Source: an uncultured Flavobacteriales bacterium
GTDB lineage: Bacteria > Bacteroidota > Bacteroidia > Flavobacteriales_D > Parvicellaceae
NCBI GenBank assembly: GCA_937924345.1
Contig: CALDTD010000311.1
Coordinates: 1 to 6,734 of the forward strand
Direction: 5' to 3'
DNA length: 6,734 nucleotides
The position numbers were made by a program, and so were the translations under genes. The notes under the pieces are model-generated. The model was not told the DNA's origin. It saw only the letters and a list, made by a program, of their open reading frames with translations, and did no database searches. Of this stretch, positions 1-6,706 are shown piece by piece; position 1 is the first letter of the stretch; each line of letters opens with the position of its first letter.

Positions 1-423
1 GTTAAAGGCTTTAAAGCTGGCGCAGATGACTACATCACTAAACCATTTAATATGGATGAGTTTCAGTTAAGAATTGAAGCTTTACTAAAAAGAAGTGGCA
101 AAAAAGAAGAGACGAATAACAACTTAATTAAAATTGGAAAATACACTTTCGATATCAGTGACTATAGACTAAGAAAGGAAGGTGATGAAGATAGAAAGCT
201 AACTAAAAAAGAGGCAGAAATATTAAAATTACTTTCTAAAAAACAAGGAAATATAATCGAGAGAGAATTGATTCTGAACCTTGTTTGGGGCGATGATAAT
301 TATTTTAACGGTAGAAGCCTAGATGTTTTTATTACTAAGCTAAGAAAGTACTTAAAAGCAGATGAGAACATTAACATCAATAATGTTCATGGAATTGGTT
401 TTGTTTTAAATGTAGAAACTTAA
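1..423 (+). CDS. OmpR/PhoB-family response regulator, RprY-like (5' end missing)
   Basis: This is the C-terminal 140 residues of a two-component response regulator; the frame is open from base 1, so the start and most of the receiver domain lie outside the window. The first visible residues are the end of the receiver domain, GADDYITKPF, with the conserved Lys-Pro pair (visible residues 14-15). A short linker follows, then a winged-helix DNA-binding domain at about visible residues 42-138, with the features LTKKEAEILKLL, VWGDDNYFNGRSLDVFITKLRK (recognition-helix region) and the C-terminal NVHGIGF hairpin. Family knowledge: such proteins are phosphorylated by a sensor kinase and bind promoter DNA. 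The WGDDNYFN...SLDVFITKLRKYLK pattern resembles Bacteroidota RprY, but assignment to that exact gene is inference. The phospho-acceptor Asp is not visible. The gene ends with TAA, 16 nt before a strong palindrome. A partner histidine kinase would be upstream, out of view. Confidence 0.93.
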   Translation, partial: VKGFKAGADDYITKPFNMDEFQLRIEALLKRSGKKEETNNNLIKIGKYTFDISDYRLRKEGDEDRKLTKKEAEILKLLSKKQGNIIERELILNLVWGDDNYFNGRSLDVFITKLRKYLKADENININNVHGIGFVLNVET

Positions 424-439
424 TCAAGAAAAATTATTT

Positions 440-479
440 AACAAAAAAGCCAAATTCAATTGAATTTGGCTTTTTTGTT
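440..479. terminator. Bidirectional intrinsic terminator (perfect palindrome)
   Basis: A 40-bp perfect palindrome has 20-bp arms meeting between 459 and 460. The core is AGCCAAATTCAA followed by its exact reverse complement, flanked by an A run on the left (443-448) and a T run on the right (471-476). Read in either direction it gives a hairpin followed by a U tract. It starts 16 nt after the response-regulator stop and ends 16 nt before the stop of the convergent DUF4389 gene, so it can end transcription from both. The structure is seen directly; the function is inferred from position and form. Confidence 0.88.
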
Positions 480-495
480 TTCGTAAATAGTTTAA

Positions 496-1146
496 TTAAG
501 CATCTAATAATTCAGGATTAGAGTTACCTCCAAAATCACCACTTATATTTTGATTCTCATGATCTAATACTTTACCTGTAAATGCAGGATAATTATCTGT
601 ATAGAAATATAAATAAAGTTGAATTCTAAAAATCCAACGTCCTAAACCAGTTATAAAATTAAACATCCCTTGTGGTAATTTCCCAATAAATAAAATAACC
701 CAGAAAGAAATTCCTAGTACAAAAATTGTAGCATAAATTCTAAATATCAAAACAAAAGCATGTGGGAAAATTAACAATGCTCCAAAAAAGCTTCTTCCTA
801 ACATCCTCAGTCTACTAACACTTTCCTTGTAATCTACATCAATAACAATGTTTTCATCAATAGTTTTTAAACCAAATGCTGGATAACCGTCTAATAAATT
901 TTGAAACCTTGCATTTACCCTAGCTTGGTATCGAAATAAGTTTAACTGATAATCAAATACTCCTTTATGAAACTTTCCTGTAAAAAGAATATACCAGAAT
1001 AAAAATATTCTTAAAAACATTAAACCTAGGGCATAGATCATAATCATAATGCCATGAGGAATTCCAATGTAAAATACACCAAAAAATGCTCTCAATAAAA
1101 GTTCCATTCGAGAGTTAGACTCTTGACGCTTAATCCAATAATTCAT
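496..1146 (-). CDS. Membrane protein with two tandem DUF4389 units
   Basis: This 216-aa protein is almost entirely a duplicated membrane module. Unit 1 spans about residues 19-91 and unit 2 about 118-189. Both share R[AS]FFG, then PH, a long hydrophobic stretch ending in FW-x-ILF-x-GK, then G[VM]F[DN], arginines in the next helix (R72/R77 and R170/R174) and a closing [DN]-x-YPAF. This matches the DUF4389 pattern as I know it (PH...ILFTG..P.GlFdf....RW..R......tD.YPPF). Each unit has one or two membrane-spanning segments (about 22-56 and 120-155), with no signal peptide. The C-terminus is a short polar tail. The function of DUF4389 is unknown and no catalytic residues stand out. The ATG at 1146 is the first in frame and follows an A-rich leader. 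It appears monocistronic: 132 bp separate it from the DUF2797 gene and it ends at the shared terminator. Confidence 0.85.
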   Translation of the reverse strand: MNYWIKRQESNSRMELLLRAFFGVFYIGIPHGIMIMIYALGLMFLRIFLFWYILFTGKFHKGVFDYQLNLFRYQARVNARFQNLLDGYPAFGLKTIDENIVIDVDYKESVSRLRMLGRSFFGALLIFPHAFVLIFRIYATIFVLGISFWVILFIGKLPQGMFNFITGLGRWIFRIQLYLYFYTDNYPAFTGKVLDHENQNISGDFGGNSNPELLDA

Positions 1147-1175
1147 AGTTTATTTTTTTAGTTAATTAATGTTAA

Positions 1176-1201
1176 ACAATTATACATTATTTTATCTAAA
1201 A
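1176..1201 (-). promoter_or_regulatory. Two-part AT-rich motif upstream of the DUF4389 gene
   Basis: On the minus strand TTTTAGATAAA (1201-1191) is followed, after 7 nt, by ATAATTGT (1183-1176), 30 nt before the start codon. The same two words in the same order, 1 nt apart, lie upstream of the DUF2797 gene at 2176-2195. The overlapping TATAATTG (1184-1177) differs by one base from the Bacteroidota -7 box TAnnTTTG, so this may be part of a promoter. No -33 TTG is found at the right distance. AT-rich coincidence is possible. Confidence 0.3.
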
Positions 1202-1278
1202 GGAAAATAAAACAATAAAAAAAACATTATTAATTACTCGAAACCAATACTTAAGAACTATTAGGTTAGTCAATAAAG

Positions 1279-2094
1279 TTATATTTCGAAAGTTATACGA
1301 TACCCTTCATGGCTTCTTACATTTATAACTGTATTATCATCAAAAATCAAATATTGCCCTTTTATACCAACTAACTTCTTATCGAATAATGGAACCTTAT
1401 CTAACTTCATACTTTTAACCGTTTTAGGATTTGCTAAAACAGGAAATTGAATTGTATTTAGTGATTCGTCATGCAATACAAATTGTTGTAAATCTTCAGG
1501 AATATACTGCAACAATTCACTACGCTTATCTAACAAACTCTCTTCAATCAACTCTCCTTTTAGCATTTTTTGCCAAGCCGTTTTATCAGCAACATGCGCT
1601 TTTAAAGCTACTTCTATCAACCCTGCAGCTTGTCGGTAAGGAGTTTCTGCAATTATTAATGCTTCTACCGCTCCTTGATCTATCCAACGTGTGGGAATTT
1701 GTAAATTTCTTGTAACCCCAACTTTAATACCAGCAGTTTTGGATAAGTAAACAAAATGCGGTTTTAGATGATGTGCAATTTCCCAAGCTTCGTCTCTTAG
1801 GGCTATTCCTTCGTGAATTCTACTTAACTCAGGATTAATAATACTTGGAACGGCTTGAGCAGAATTTTGAAACGCATCATAACTCATTCCATTTCCATAC
1901 ACTTTTTTTATTTTTTTACCCGTAACTACACAATGAATAGCGTGCTCAAACTGAATAGAAATATTTTGACCAATAAGTTCGTTCATTGGCACTAAATGAT
2001 TTTGTTCTAGCACATCGTAAAGTGGCAACCAGTAATTTGCTTCACCGTTGATTAGCTTTGTTCTCATCTTACGAATATTCCCACTGTAATTCAT
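1279..2094 (-). CDS. DUF2797 family protein, cysteine-poor form
   Basis: This 271-aa soluble protein is recognised as DUF2797 by its central block HFVYLSKTAGIKVGVTR (residues 113-129), PTRWIDQGAVEA (134-145), the R-x3-G-x-IEVALKAH segment (154-167) and the closing GIKGQYLIFDD and NVRSHEGY motifs (244-264). Its function is not established. In many family members the region before this block carries CxxC pairs that look zinc-binding. Here the equivalent positions (about 55-110) read CVVT, SYDAF, VPSI and ELSRIHEG, leaving one cysteine (C55) in the whole protein. The pattern VYL...KVGVTR...R136...E161 resembles the GIY-YIG nuclease fold; that is my inference, not a known activity. The ATG at 2094 begins MNYSGNIRKMRT, a usual family N-terminus. 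It is separated from its neighbours by 138 and 132 bp, so it is probably its own transcription unit. Length fits the family. Confidence 0.87.
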   Translation of the reverse strand: MNYSGNIRKMRTKLINGEANYWLPLYDVLEQNHLVPMNELIGQNISIQFEHAIHCVVTGKKIKKVYGNGMSYDAFQNSAQAVPSIINPELSRIHEGIALRDEAWEIAHHLKPHFVYLSKTAGIKVGVTRNLQIPTRWIDQGAVEALIIAETPYRQAAGLIEVALKAHVADKTAWQKMLKGELIEESLLDKRSELLQYIPEDLQQFVLHDESLNTIQFPVLANPKTVKSMKLDKVPLFDKKLVGIKGQYLIFDDNTVINVRSHEGYRITFEI

Positions 2095-2175
2095 TCTATT
2101 ATCTTTTGTAAATGGTTGGTATTCTAATTATGTTAATCTTAAATAATACGAAAAACTATTCCTTAAGTTCTTAAT

Positions 2176-2195
2176 ACAATTATGTTTATCTAAAA
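2176..2195 (-). promoter_or_regulatory. Two-part AT-rich motif upstream of the DUF2797 gene
   Basis: The minus strand reads TTTTAGATAAA (2195-2185), one base, then ATAATTGT (2183-2176), 82 nt before the DUF2797 start codon. It repeats the words found in the DUF4389 leader at 1176-1201, with a shorter spacer. It also lies 38-57 nt past the stop of the unknown gene at 2233, so it could instead be a 3' element of that gene. No clear promoter pair or terminator hairpin is visible in the rest of the 2095-2232 interval. Confidence 0.28.
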
Positions 2196-2232
2196 ATCAC
2201 TCAAGGCAACTAAATAAATAACTAATATCTGT

Positions 2233-2607
2233 TTAATTCAATCTAATCTTAGGAATTAAGCTAGACTTCTGTATTAAATGATATGCTTTTAAAATAACCT
2301 CCTTTATATTATTTGGCAACTCGTTTTCTGGCACTTTAGTTAATGCTTCTAACCCTAAATCATTTCCAACAAAATATTGAAATTTAACTATTGCATCGAC
2401 TTCTATTGTAATAATAGAAACCTTATCTAGTGTTTTAATTTTTGTCTCTACTTTTTCAGGATTCTTGGTCAGCACTATTCCATAAGTTTCACTATTGCTA
2501 ACAACCTTATCTAAACTATGAACAAGATAAAGTCCTTTAATTATCTCTGTGTCTACTAAAAATTCAGCAACCTCTCCTTGCTCTGTTTTTACATTTAACG
2601 CTATCAT
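2233..2607 (-). CDS. Conserved-looking hypothetical protein in an operon with purL
   Basis: I do not recognise this 124-aa protein. It has no cysteine, no signal peptide and no membrane segment. The N-terminal half looks like alternating beta strands (MIALNVKTEQGEVAEFLVD, then GLYLVHSL and YGIVLTK), and residues 62-82 again alternate as strands. The C-terminus is helical (NNIKEVILKAYHLIQ) with a short basic tail, suggesting a small alpha/beta fold. The start is set at the ATG at 2607; an in-frame TTG directly before it (2610) would add one residue. Only 6 nt lie between the purL stop and this ATG, so co-transcription and translational coupling with purL are likely. A role in purine synthesis is not shown by the sequence; the link is position only. 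If the TGA in purL stops ribosomes early, expression of this gene could also drop. Confidence 0.72.
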   Translation of the reverse strand: MIALNVKTEQGEVAEFLVDTEIIKGLYLVHSLDKVVSNSETYGIVLTKNPEKVETKIKTLDKVSIITIEVDAIVKFQYFVGNDLGLEALTKVPENELPNNIKEVILKAYHLIQKSSLIPKIRLN

Positions 2608-2613
2608 CAATCT

Positions 2614-4839
2614 TTAGTTTTTATTCATAATATTTCCTAGAGCGCTATCAAACTGCTTCTTAGCCTCTGAAGAAAATCCATAATTAACCTCATCTACATT
2701 CATTTTACCTTGTGTTACATGTCCTAACAAAGTAAACGGCACATTAGAAGCAATCATAAAATCTAAGAAATCTTCTTCTGTTTCATTTTCGACTGTCACT
2801 ACTACCCTACCTTGCGCTTCACCAAAAAGGAATGCATCTTCTCTCACTTCCGAATCCGTTACAATATCAAACCCTAATTCGTTAGGCATAGACATTTCTG
2901 CAAGTGTAACAAAAAGACCTCCATCTGCACAATCGTGCGCTGCATTGACTAATTTATTTTCTATTAAACCTTTTACTGTTTGTTGCATTGCAAATTCTTC
3001 TTCCAAATTAAAGTAAGGTGCAGGAGATGCTTTTACATTATGATAACTGTATAAATATTCTGAACTTGCAATATCGTTTACTGTTTTACCTATTTGGAAA
3101 ATTAAATCTCCTTTTTGTTTAAAATCGAGCGACATGATTCTGTCTTTATCTTCAACGATTCCTAACATGCCAATTGTAGGTGTAGGGAAAACTGGCACTT
3201 CTATTCCATCAATTACGGATTGATTGTAAAAACTAACATTTCCTCCAGTAACAGGTGTATTAAATTTCTCACAAGCGGCAGACATTCCTTTTATAGACCC
3301 TACAAACTGCCAATATGATTCTGGATTGTACGGATTCCCAAAATTTAAACAGTTAGTAATAGCAGAGGGGTGACCTCCAGAACAAGCAATATTTCTAGCA
3401 GCTTCTGAAACCGCAATTGCACACCCAACTTCAGGATCTGCATTTACGTATCTAGAATTACAGTCTACAGTCATAGCTAAAGCTTTATCTGTACCTTTTA
3501 CATTTACTATTCCAGCATCTGTTGGCTTATTCGTACTCATAGTCCCCGCGCCAACCATGCTATCATACTGTTCGTAAATCCATTTTTTAGATGCAATATT
3601 TGGATGACTCAACAAGAAATCAGCAACCTCTACTAAACTCTCAGGTTCTTTTACTGAATCAATAGAAAACTTTTTGTATGCTTCATAGTACGCTGGTGCT
3701 TTATATTCTCTTTCATAAATTGGAGCTCCACCTCCCAACACTAACGAATCAGCATTGACACAAGCAGCAATTCTACCTTCGTAAGAAAACTCTACCATTC
3801 CATCATCAGTAACGCTTCCTATTTCGGCACAATTCAAATCCCACTTATCAAAAATAGCTTGAACTATTGCTTCTTTACCCTTTTCAACAACAACAAGCAT
3901 ACGCTCTTGCGACTCAGAAAGTAAAATCTCCCAATCTTTCATCCCTTTTTGACGTGTTGGAACTTTATCTAAATCGATTTTCATCCCTACTTTACCCGCA
4001 GCACTCATTTCGCAAGTAGAACAAGTAATACCTGCTGCTCCCATATCTTGCATACCTACTACGGCATCAGTTTTAGCCAACTCTAATGTAGCTTCTAATA
4101 ATAATTTTTCTTGAAAAGGATCTCCAACTTGTACGGCAGGCAAATCGTCCATAGAGTCCTCTGTTATATCTTTTGATGCAAAAGCAGCACCATGAATCCC
4201 ATCTTTACCAGTTGAAGAACCAACAATAAAAACAGGATTTCCTACACCAGAAGCAGTAGCAGAAATCATGTCTCCAACTTTCATTATTCCTGCCGAAAAA
4301 GCATTTACTAAAGGATTCTGATTATAACTCTCATCAAAGAAAACTTCTCCTCCAACAATTGGAACGCCAAAAGCATTTCAATAATCTCCAATACCTTTGG
4401 TTACACCTTCTACCAACCATTTAGTACGATCGTTTTCTAAACTTCCAAAGCGTAACGAATTTAATTGAGCAATAGGTCTTGCTCCCATTGTAAATATATC
4501 TCTATTAATTCCCCCAACGCCAGTTGCCGCTCCTTGATAAGGCTCTAACGCACTTGGATGATTATGTGATTCTATTTTAAAACAACATGCTAAACCGTCC
4601 CCAATATCTACCAAACCAGCATTTTCTTCACCAGCTTCCACAAGCATATGCTTACCTGTTTTGGGCAAAGTTTTAAGCCATTTAATTGAATTTTTATAAG
4701 AACAATGTTCACTCCACATTACCGAATAAATACTCATTTCTGTAAAATTGGGAGTTCTTCCCATTATCTTTTTTATCTCCTCAAATTCTGATTCTAATAA
4801 ACCTAATTCTTGCGCTTGGGCTAATGTTGCTTCTTGCAT
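2614..4839 (-). pseudogene. purL: Phosphoribosylformylglycinamidine synthase, small PurL subunit, interrupted by an in-frame TGA
   Basis: PurL catalyses the ATP-dependent conversion of FGAR to FGAM, step 4 of de novo purine synthesis, in the cytoplasm. The frame holds 741 codons, the usual size of the short form, which needs PurQ as glutaminase and PurS; neither is in this window. Landmarks: [11 protein letters not shown] (39-49), [24 protein letters not shown] (87-110), [10 protein letters not shown] (113-122), MQDMGAAG (263-270), SESQERM (308-314), CNSRYVNADPEVG (460-472), NCLNFGNP (496-503), GGNVSFYN (532-539) and AHDCADGG (634-641). The two AIRS-type domain pairs are complete. Codon 154 (4380-4378) is TGA where the family has glycine in a GxxxYGN-type motif; the reading frame continues unchanged and well conserved on both sides. 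The next in-frame ATG is at 4284. A 153-aa N-terminal piece and a 556-aa remainder are unlikely to work as such. It starts at ATG 4839 and leads an operon with the 124-aa gene. Confidence 0.88.
4378..4380 (-). other. In-frame TGA replacing a conserved glycine codon in purL
   Basis: The minus strand reads GGA GAT TAT TGA AAT GCT TTT GGC. Homologues read G-x-x-Y-G-N in this place, so TGA sits on a glycine. GGA to TGA is one G-to-T change (C to A at plus-strand base 4380). No insertion or deletion is involved, since the frames on both sides are the same. Confidence 0.92.
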
Positions 4840-4861
4840 GATTTTGTTTTTTGTTGTGCTT

Positions 4862-4869
4862 CAAAAATA
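4862..4869 (-). promoter_or_regulatory. Candidate -7 box for purL
   Basis: The minus strand reads TATTTTTG, matching the Bacteroidota -7 consensus TAnnTTTG, 22 nt before the purL ATG. This would give a leader of about 16 nt. No exact TTG is present 17-23 bases upstream (the best is TTTA around 4895-4892), so the promoter is supported only by one box and by position. Confidence 0.38.
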
Positions 4870-4931
4870 CAGTTTATTCAACCTAAATATTAAATCTATT
4901 TTTCAACATTGAGGGGATGTTATTAGTAATT

Positions 4932-4944
4932 TTAACATGGTTAA
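4932..4944. repeat. Small inverted repeat overlapping the divergent promoter
   Basis: TTAAC-ATG-GTTAA is a perfect 5-bp inverted repeat with a 3-nt centre. Its right arm covers the likely -33 position of the plus-strand promoter at 4963-4970, a suitable place for a repressor site. It is short and AT-rich, so chance is a real alternative. Confidence 0.25.
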
Positions 4945-4970
4945 GTCAAGTAAAAACAGAAATACCTTTG
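4941..4970 (+). promoter_or_regulatory. Bacteroidota-type promoter for the exported kinase-like gene
   Basis: TACCTTTG at 4963-4970, followed by CA, is an exact match to the -7 box TAnnTTTG and is the form common in Flavobacteriia. A TTA at 4941-4943 sits 19 nt upstream, where the -33 TTG is expected, with one mismatch. Transcription would start near 4977 and leave a leader of about 53 nt before the ATG at 5030. The leader is A-rich with only weak purine stretches (AAGAGAAG) as a ribosome site, as is usual in this phylum. Confidence 0.62.
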
Positions 4971-5029
4971 CATCAAAATCCTTATATTTGAGGTAAAACT
5001 TAAACTTCAAGAGAAGTATAGAATCATAA

Positions 5030-6706
5030 ATGACCAAAAAGCATTTTCATATTTATTATTTAAAAAAACTGACCAATGTAAAGTTGTTTTGTTGTCTTTT
5101 CTTGTTCTCGATTATATCAATTTCTAATGCGCAAATAGCAAGGGGTATAATTGGTTATCTTAAAGAGAATAAAGTTGATTCATTTTATAAAAATGATACG
5201 CTGAATATTTATGAAATTAGAAAAACAACAAATTTCTTAACTGACATTAATCAAACAACCTTTCGAAAAGATACAATTCCAAAAAGAAAAAAAGCTTTTG
5301 TTAGACACATTAAACATCTTAGCGAAAAGCTAGAATATGATTATTTTAATCAAAATACTAGGAATAATTTACAAGAAGAATTCATAAACGAGCTTATTTT
5401 ACTTGAAGCTTCGTTAAAAAACAAAACGAAAACCAACGCCAACCCAAATCTCAGCTTTATAAAAAAAGTAAGTATGGTTTTAAATACCTTTACAAGTAAA
5501 CAAAGGCTTAAAATTAAGGTCCCAAAAAAAATTAACCCTATAGATTCTATTGTAGAGTCACCTTATTGGCACCAGCCTACCCCTAACAAACCAATTTATA
5601 AGCAATTTGCTTTTTTAGCGAAACAAAAAAATATAAAACACAGGAAAAATCTTGTAATTTTATTCAAAAACTTAAGCCTAAGTGGATCAGCTCCTAAAAT
5701 AAATACCTATGATTTAGATTTAGACAATGAATGGGCATTAAAATGGGGAGACGAAGTTCATACAGATATTGTTGGGTCGAGAATTTTTGCAGCTTTAGGC
5801 TATGATGTTGATCACCCTTATTACTACGAAAAAGAAAAACTAACATTGGTCTTTGATGATTTTTCTACCGTACAAAATGTTGAGGAGTTAATTACTAATC
5901 TATCTTCAATTTATAACATTGATCTTAATCCTTTCCTACATAACCATGGTATTATTACTGAAGCTATGTGTATTGAAAACAAAAAACTAATACCTTTTAA
6001 AGGAAAAAGATTTGCTCAGTTTAAAAAATGTGCTGTAGAAGCTAGACCAGATCGTGTAAAACGAATTGGGAGTTTTATTCCTGATTTAAACAATAATAGA
6101 ACTGAACTTAGCGCAGCTTTATTAGCTCATCAATTCATAGGAAACTGGGATACAAGAGAAGAAAACACTTTATTATCTACCGTGCACGATGGGAATCGTA
6201 ACTATAGAACCTCTGCTGTTTTTTCTGATTTGGGAACAGGTTTAGGAATACATAATAGTTATTTACCTCCTGACTTTAAAGTTGGCCTTATCAATAAACT
6301 TCCTTGGGAAGCAGTAAAAAAAAGAAAGCATAAAATAATATTTACCAATAGTATAAATGCTACATTATCCCCGTATAAAAATGCTACATACGAAGAGCTA
6401 CATTGGATGGCAAAGCGTATCAGTTTAATAGATTCTAAAGCATTAAAAAAAATAATAAAAAAAGCACATTGGCCCGACCCTATTTCTAAGCTATACTTTC
6501 ATAAACTTGCCTCTAGGAGAGCTTCAATATTAAATGCATTTAATATTGACGATCCTAATCCTATCTCATTTGATAAAAAACTTACCATAGAAAAAAAAGG
6601 AATCAAAATAATTGAAAACGGAAAGTTATTAATCAATTATAAACCAAATAAAAACCCTGAAAGCTTTTACAATAAAAAAGGACGACTAAGAAACTATGGG
6701 AATTAG
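5030..6706 (+). CDS. Exported protein with a kinase-like C-terminal half
   Basis: I do not know a name for this 558-aa protein. It begins with a Sec signal peptide: basic residues to 18, hydrophobic core at about 19-31, and probable cleavage after SNA34 before Q35. Two cysteines lie inside the core, with no lipobox at the cleavage point. Residues 35-225 are basic, Asn/Lys-rich and show no known motif. Residues 226-410 carry a pattern like protein-kinase-like folds (HipA, FAM20): WALK238WG, then E242 and a helix IVGSRIFAALGYDV; H367-QFIGNWD374TREEN379, with Asn five residues after Asp as in HRDxxxxN; and F-SD400LGTGLG in place of DFG. The order lysine, acid, D-x4-N, D-x-G is complete, so ATP-dependent phosphotransfer outside the cytoplasm is possible, but this is inference. 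The C-terminal 60 residues are basic. It stops at TAG, 11 bases inside the next gene, implying an operon. Confidence 0.8.
   Translation: MTKKHFHIYYLKKLTNVKLFCCLFLFSIISISNAQIARGIIGYLKENKVDSFYKNDTLNIYEIRKTTNFLTDINQTTFRKDTIPKRKKAFVRHIKHLSEKLEYDYFNQNTRNNLQEEFINELILLEASLKNKTKTNANPNLSFIKKVSMVLNTFTSKQRLKIKVPKKINPIDSIVESPYWHQPTPNKPIYKQFAFLAKQKNIKHRKNLVILFKNLSLSGSAPKINTYDLDLDNEWALKWGDEVHTDIVGSRIFAALGYDVDHPYYYEKEKLTLVFDDFSTVQNVEELITNLSSIYNIDLNPFLHNHGIITEAMCIENKKLIPFKGKRFAQFKKCAVEARPDRVKRIGSFIPDLNNNRTELSAALLAHQFIGNWDTREENTLLSTVHDGNRNYRTSAVFSDLGTGLGIHNSYLPPDFKVGLINKLPWEAVKKRKHKIIFTNSINATLSPYKNATYEELHWMAKRISLIDSKALKKIIKKAHWPDPISKLYFHKLASRRASILNAFNIDDPNPISFDKKLTIEKKGIKIIENGKLLINYKPNKNPESFYNKKGRLRNYGN

Noticed and set aside
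1147..1278. Search for a terminator or small RNA gene between the DUF2797 and DUF4389 genes
   Set aside because: No GC-containing hairpin with a T run is visible; apart from the motif at 1176-1201 I see nothing in this interval.
1431..1715. A 94-codon plus-strand open frame
   Set aside because: It lies entirely antisense to the well-supported DUF2797 gene, has no family features, and its Leu-rich product is what the reverse of that coding sequence gives.
1247..2173. Inverted copies of TTAAGAACT flanking the DUF2797 gene (near 1251 and 2163-2171)
   Set aside because: Only nine AT-rich bases match, there is no transposase or target duplication, and the gene looks native, so there is no support for a mobile element.
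4378..4380. TGA recoded as glycine, as in SR1/Gracilibacteria
   Set aside because: The position is indeed a glycine, and no other gene here ends in TGA (five stops are TAA, including purL's own end, and one is TAG). However, the genes look flavobacterial, GGN codons serve all other glycines, and only one TGA is found inside a gene, so a point mutation is far simpler.
4351..4380. Selenocysteine insertion with a small hairpin (TCCAA-TTG-TTGGA, 4363-4351) downstream of the TGA
   Set aside because: The hairpin is only 5 bp and is fixed by the conserved P-I-V-G residues. PurL is not a selenoprotein family, and the site is glycine, not cysteine, in relatives.
2614..4839. Natural two-gene split of PurL
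   Set aside because: The break falls inside a conserved motif of the first AIRS domain, 31 conserved codons would be lost before the next ATG (4284), and those codons still read as good PurL sequence.
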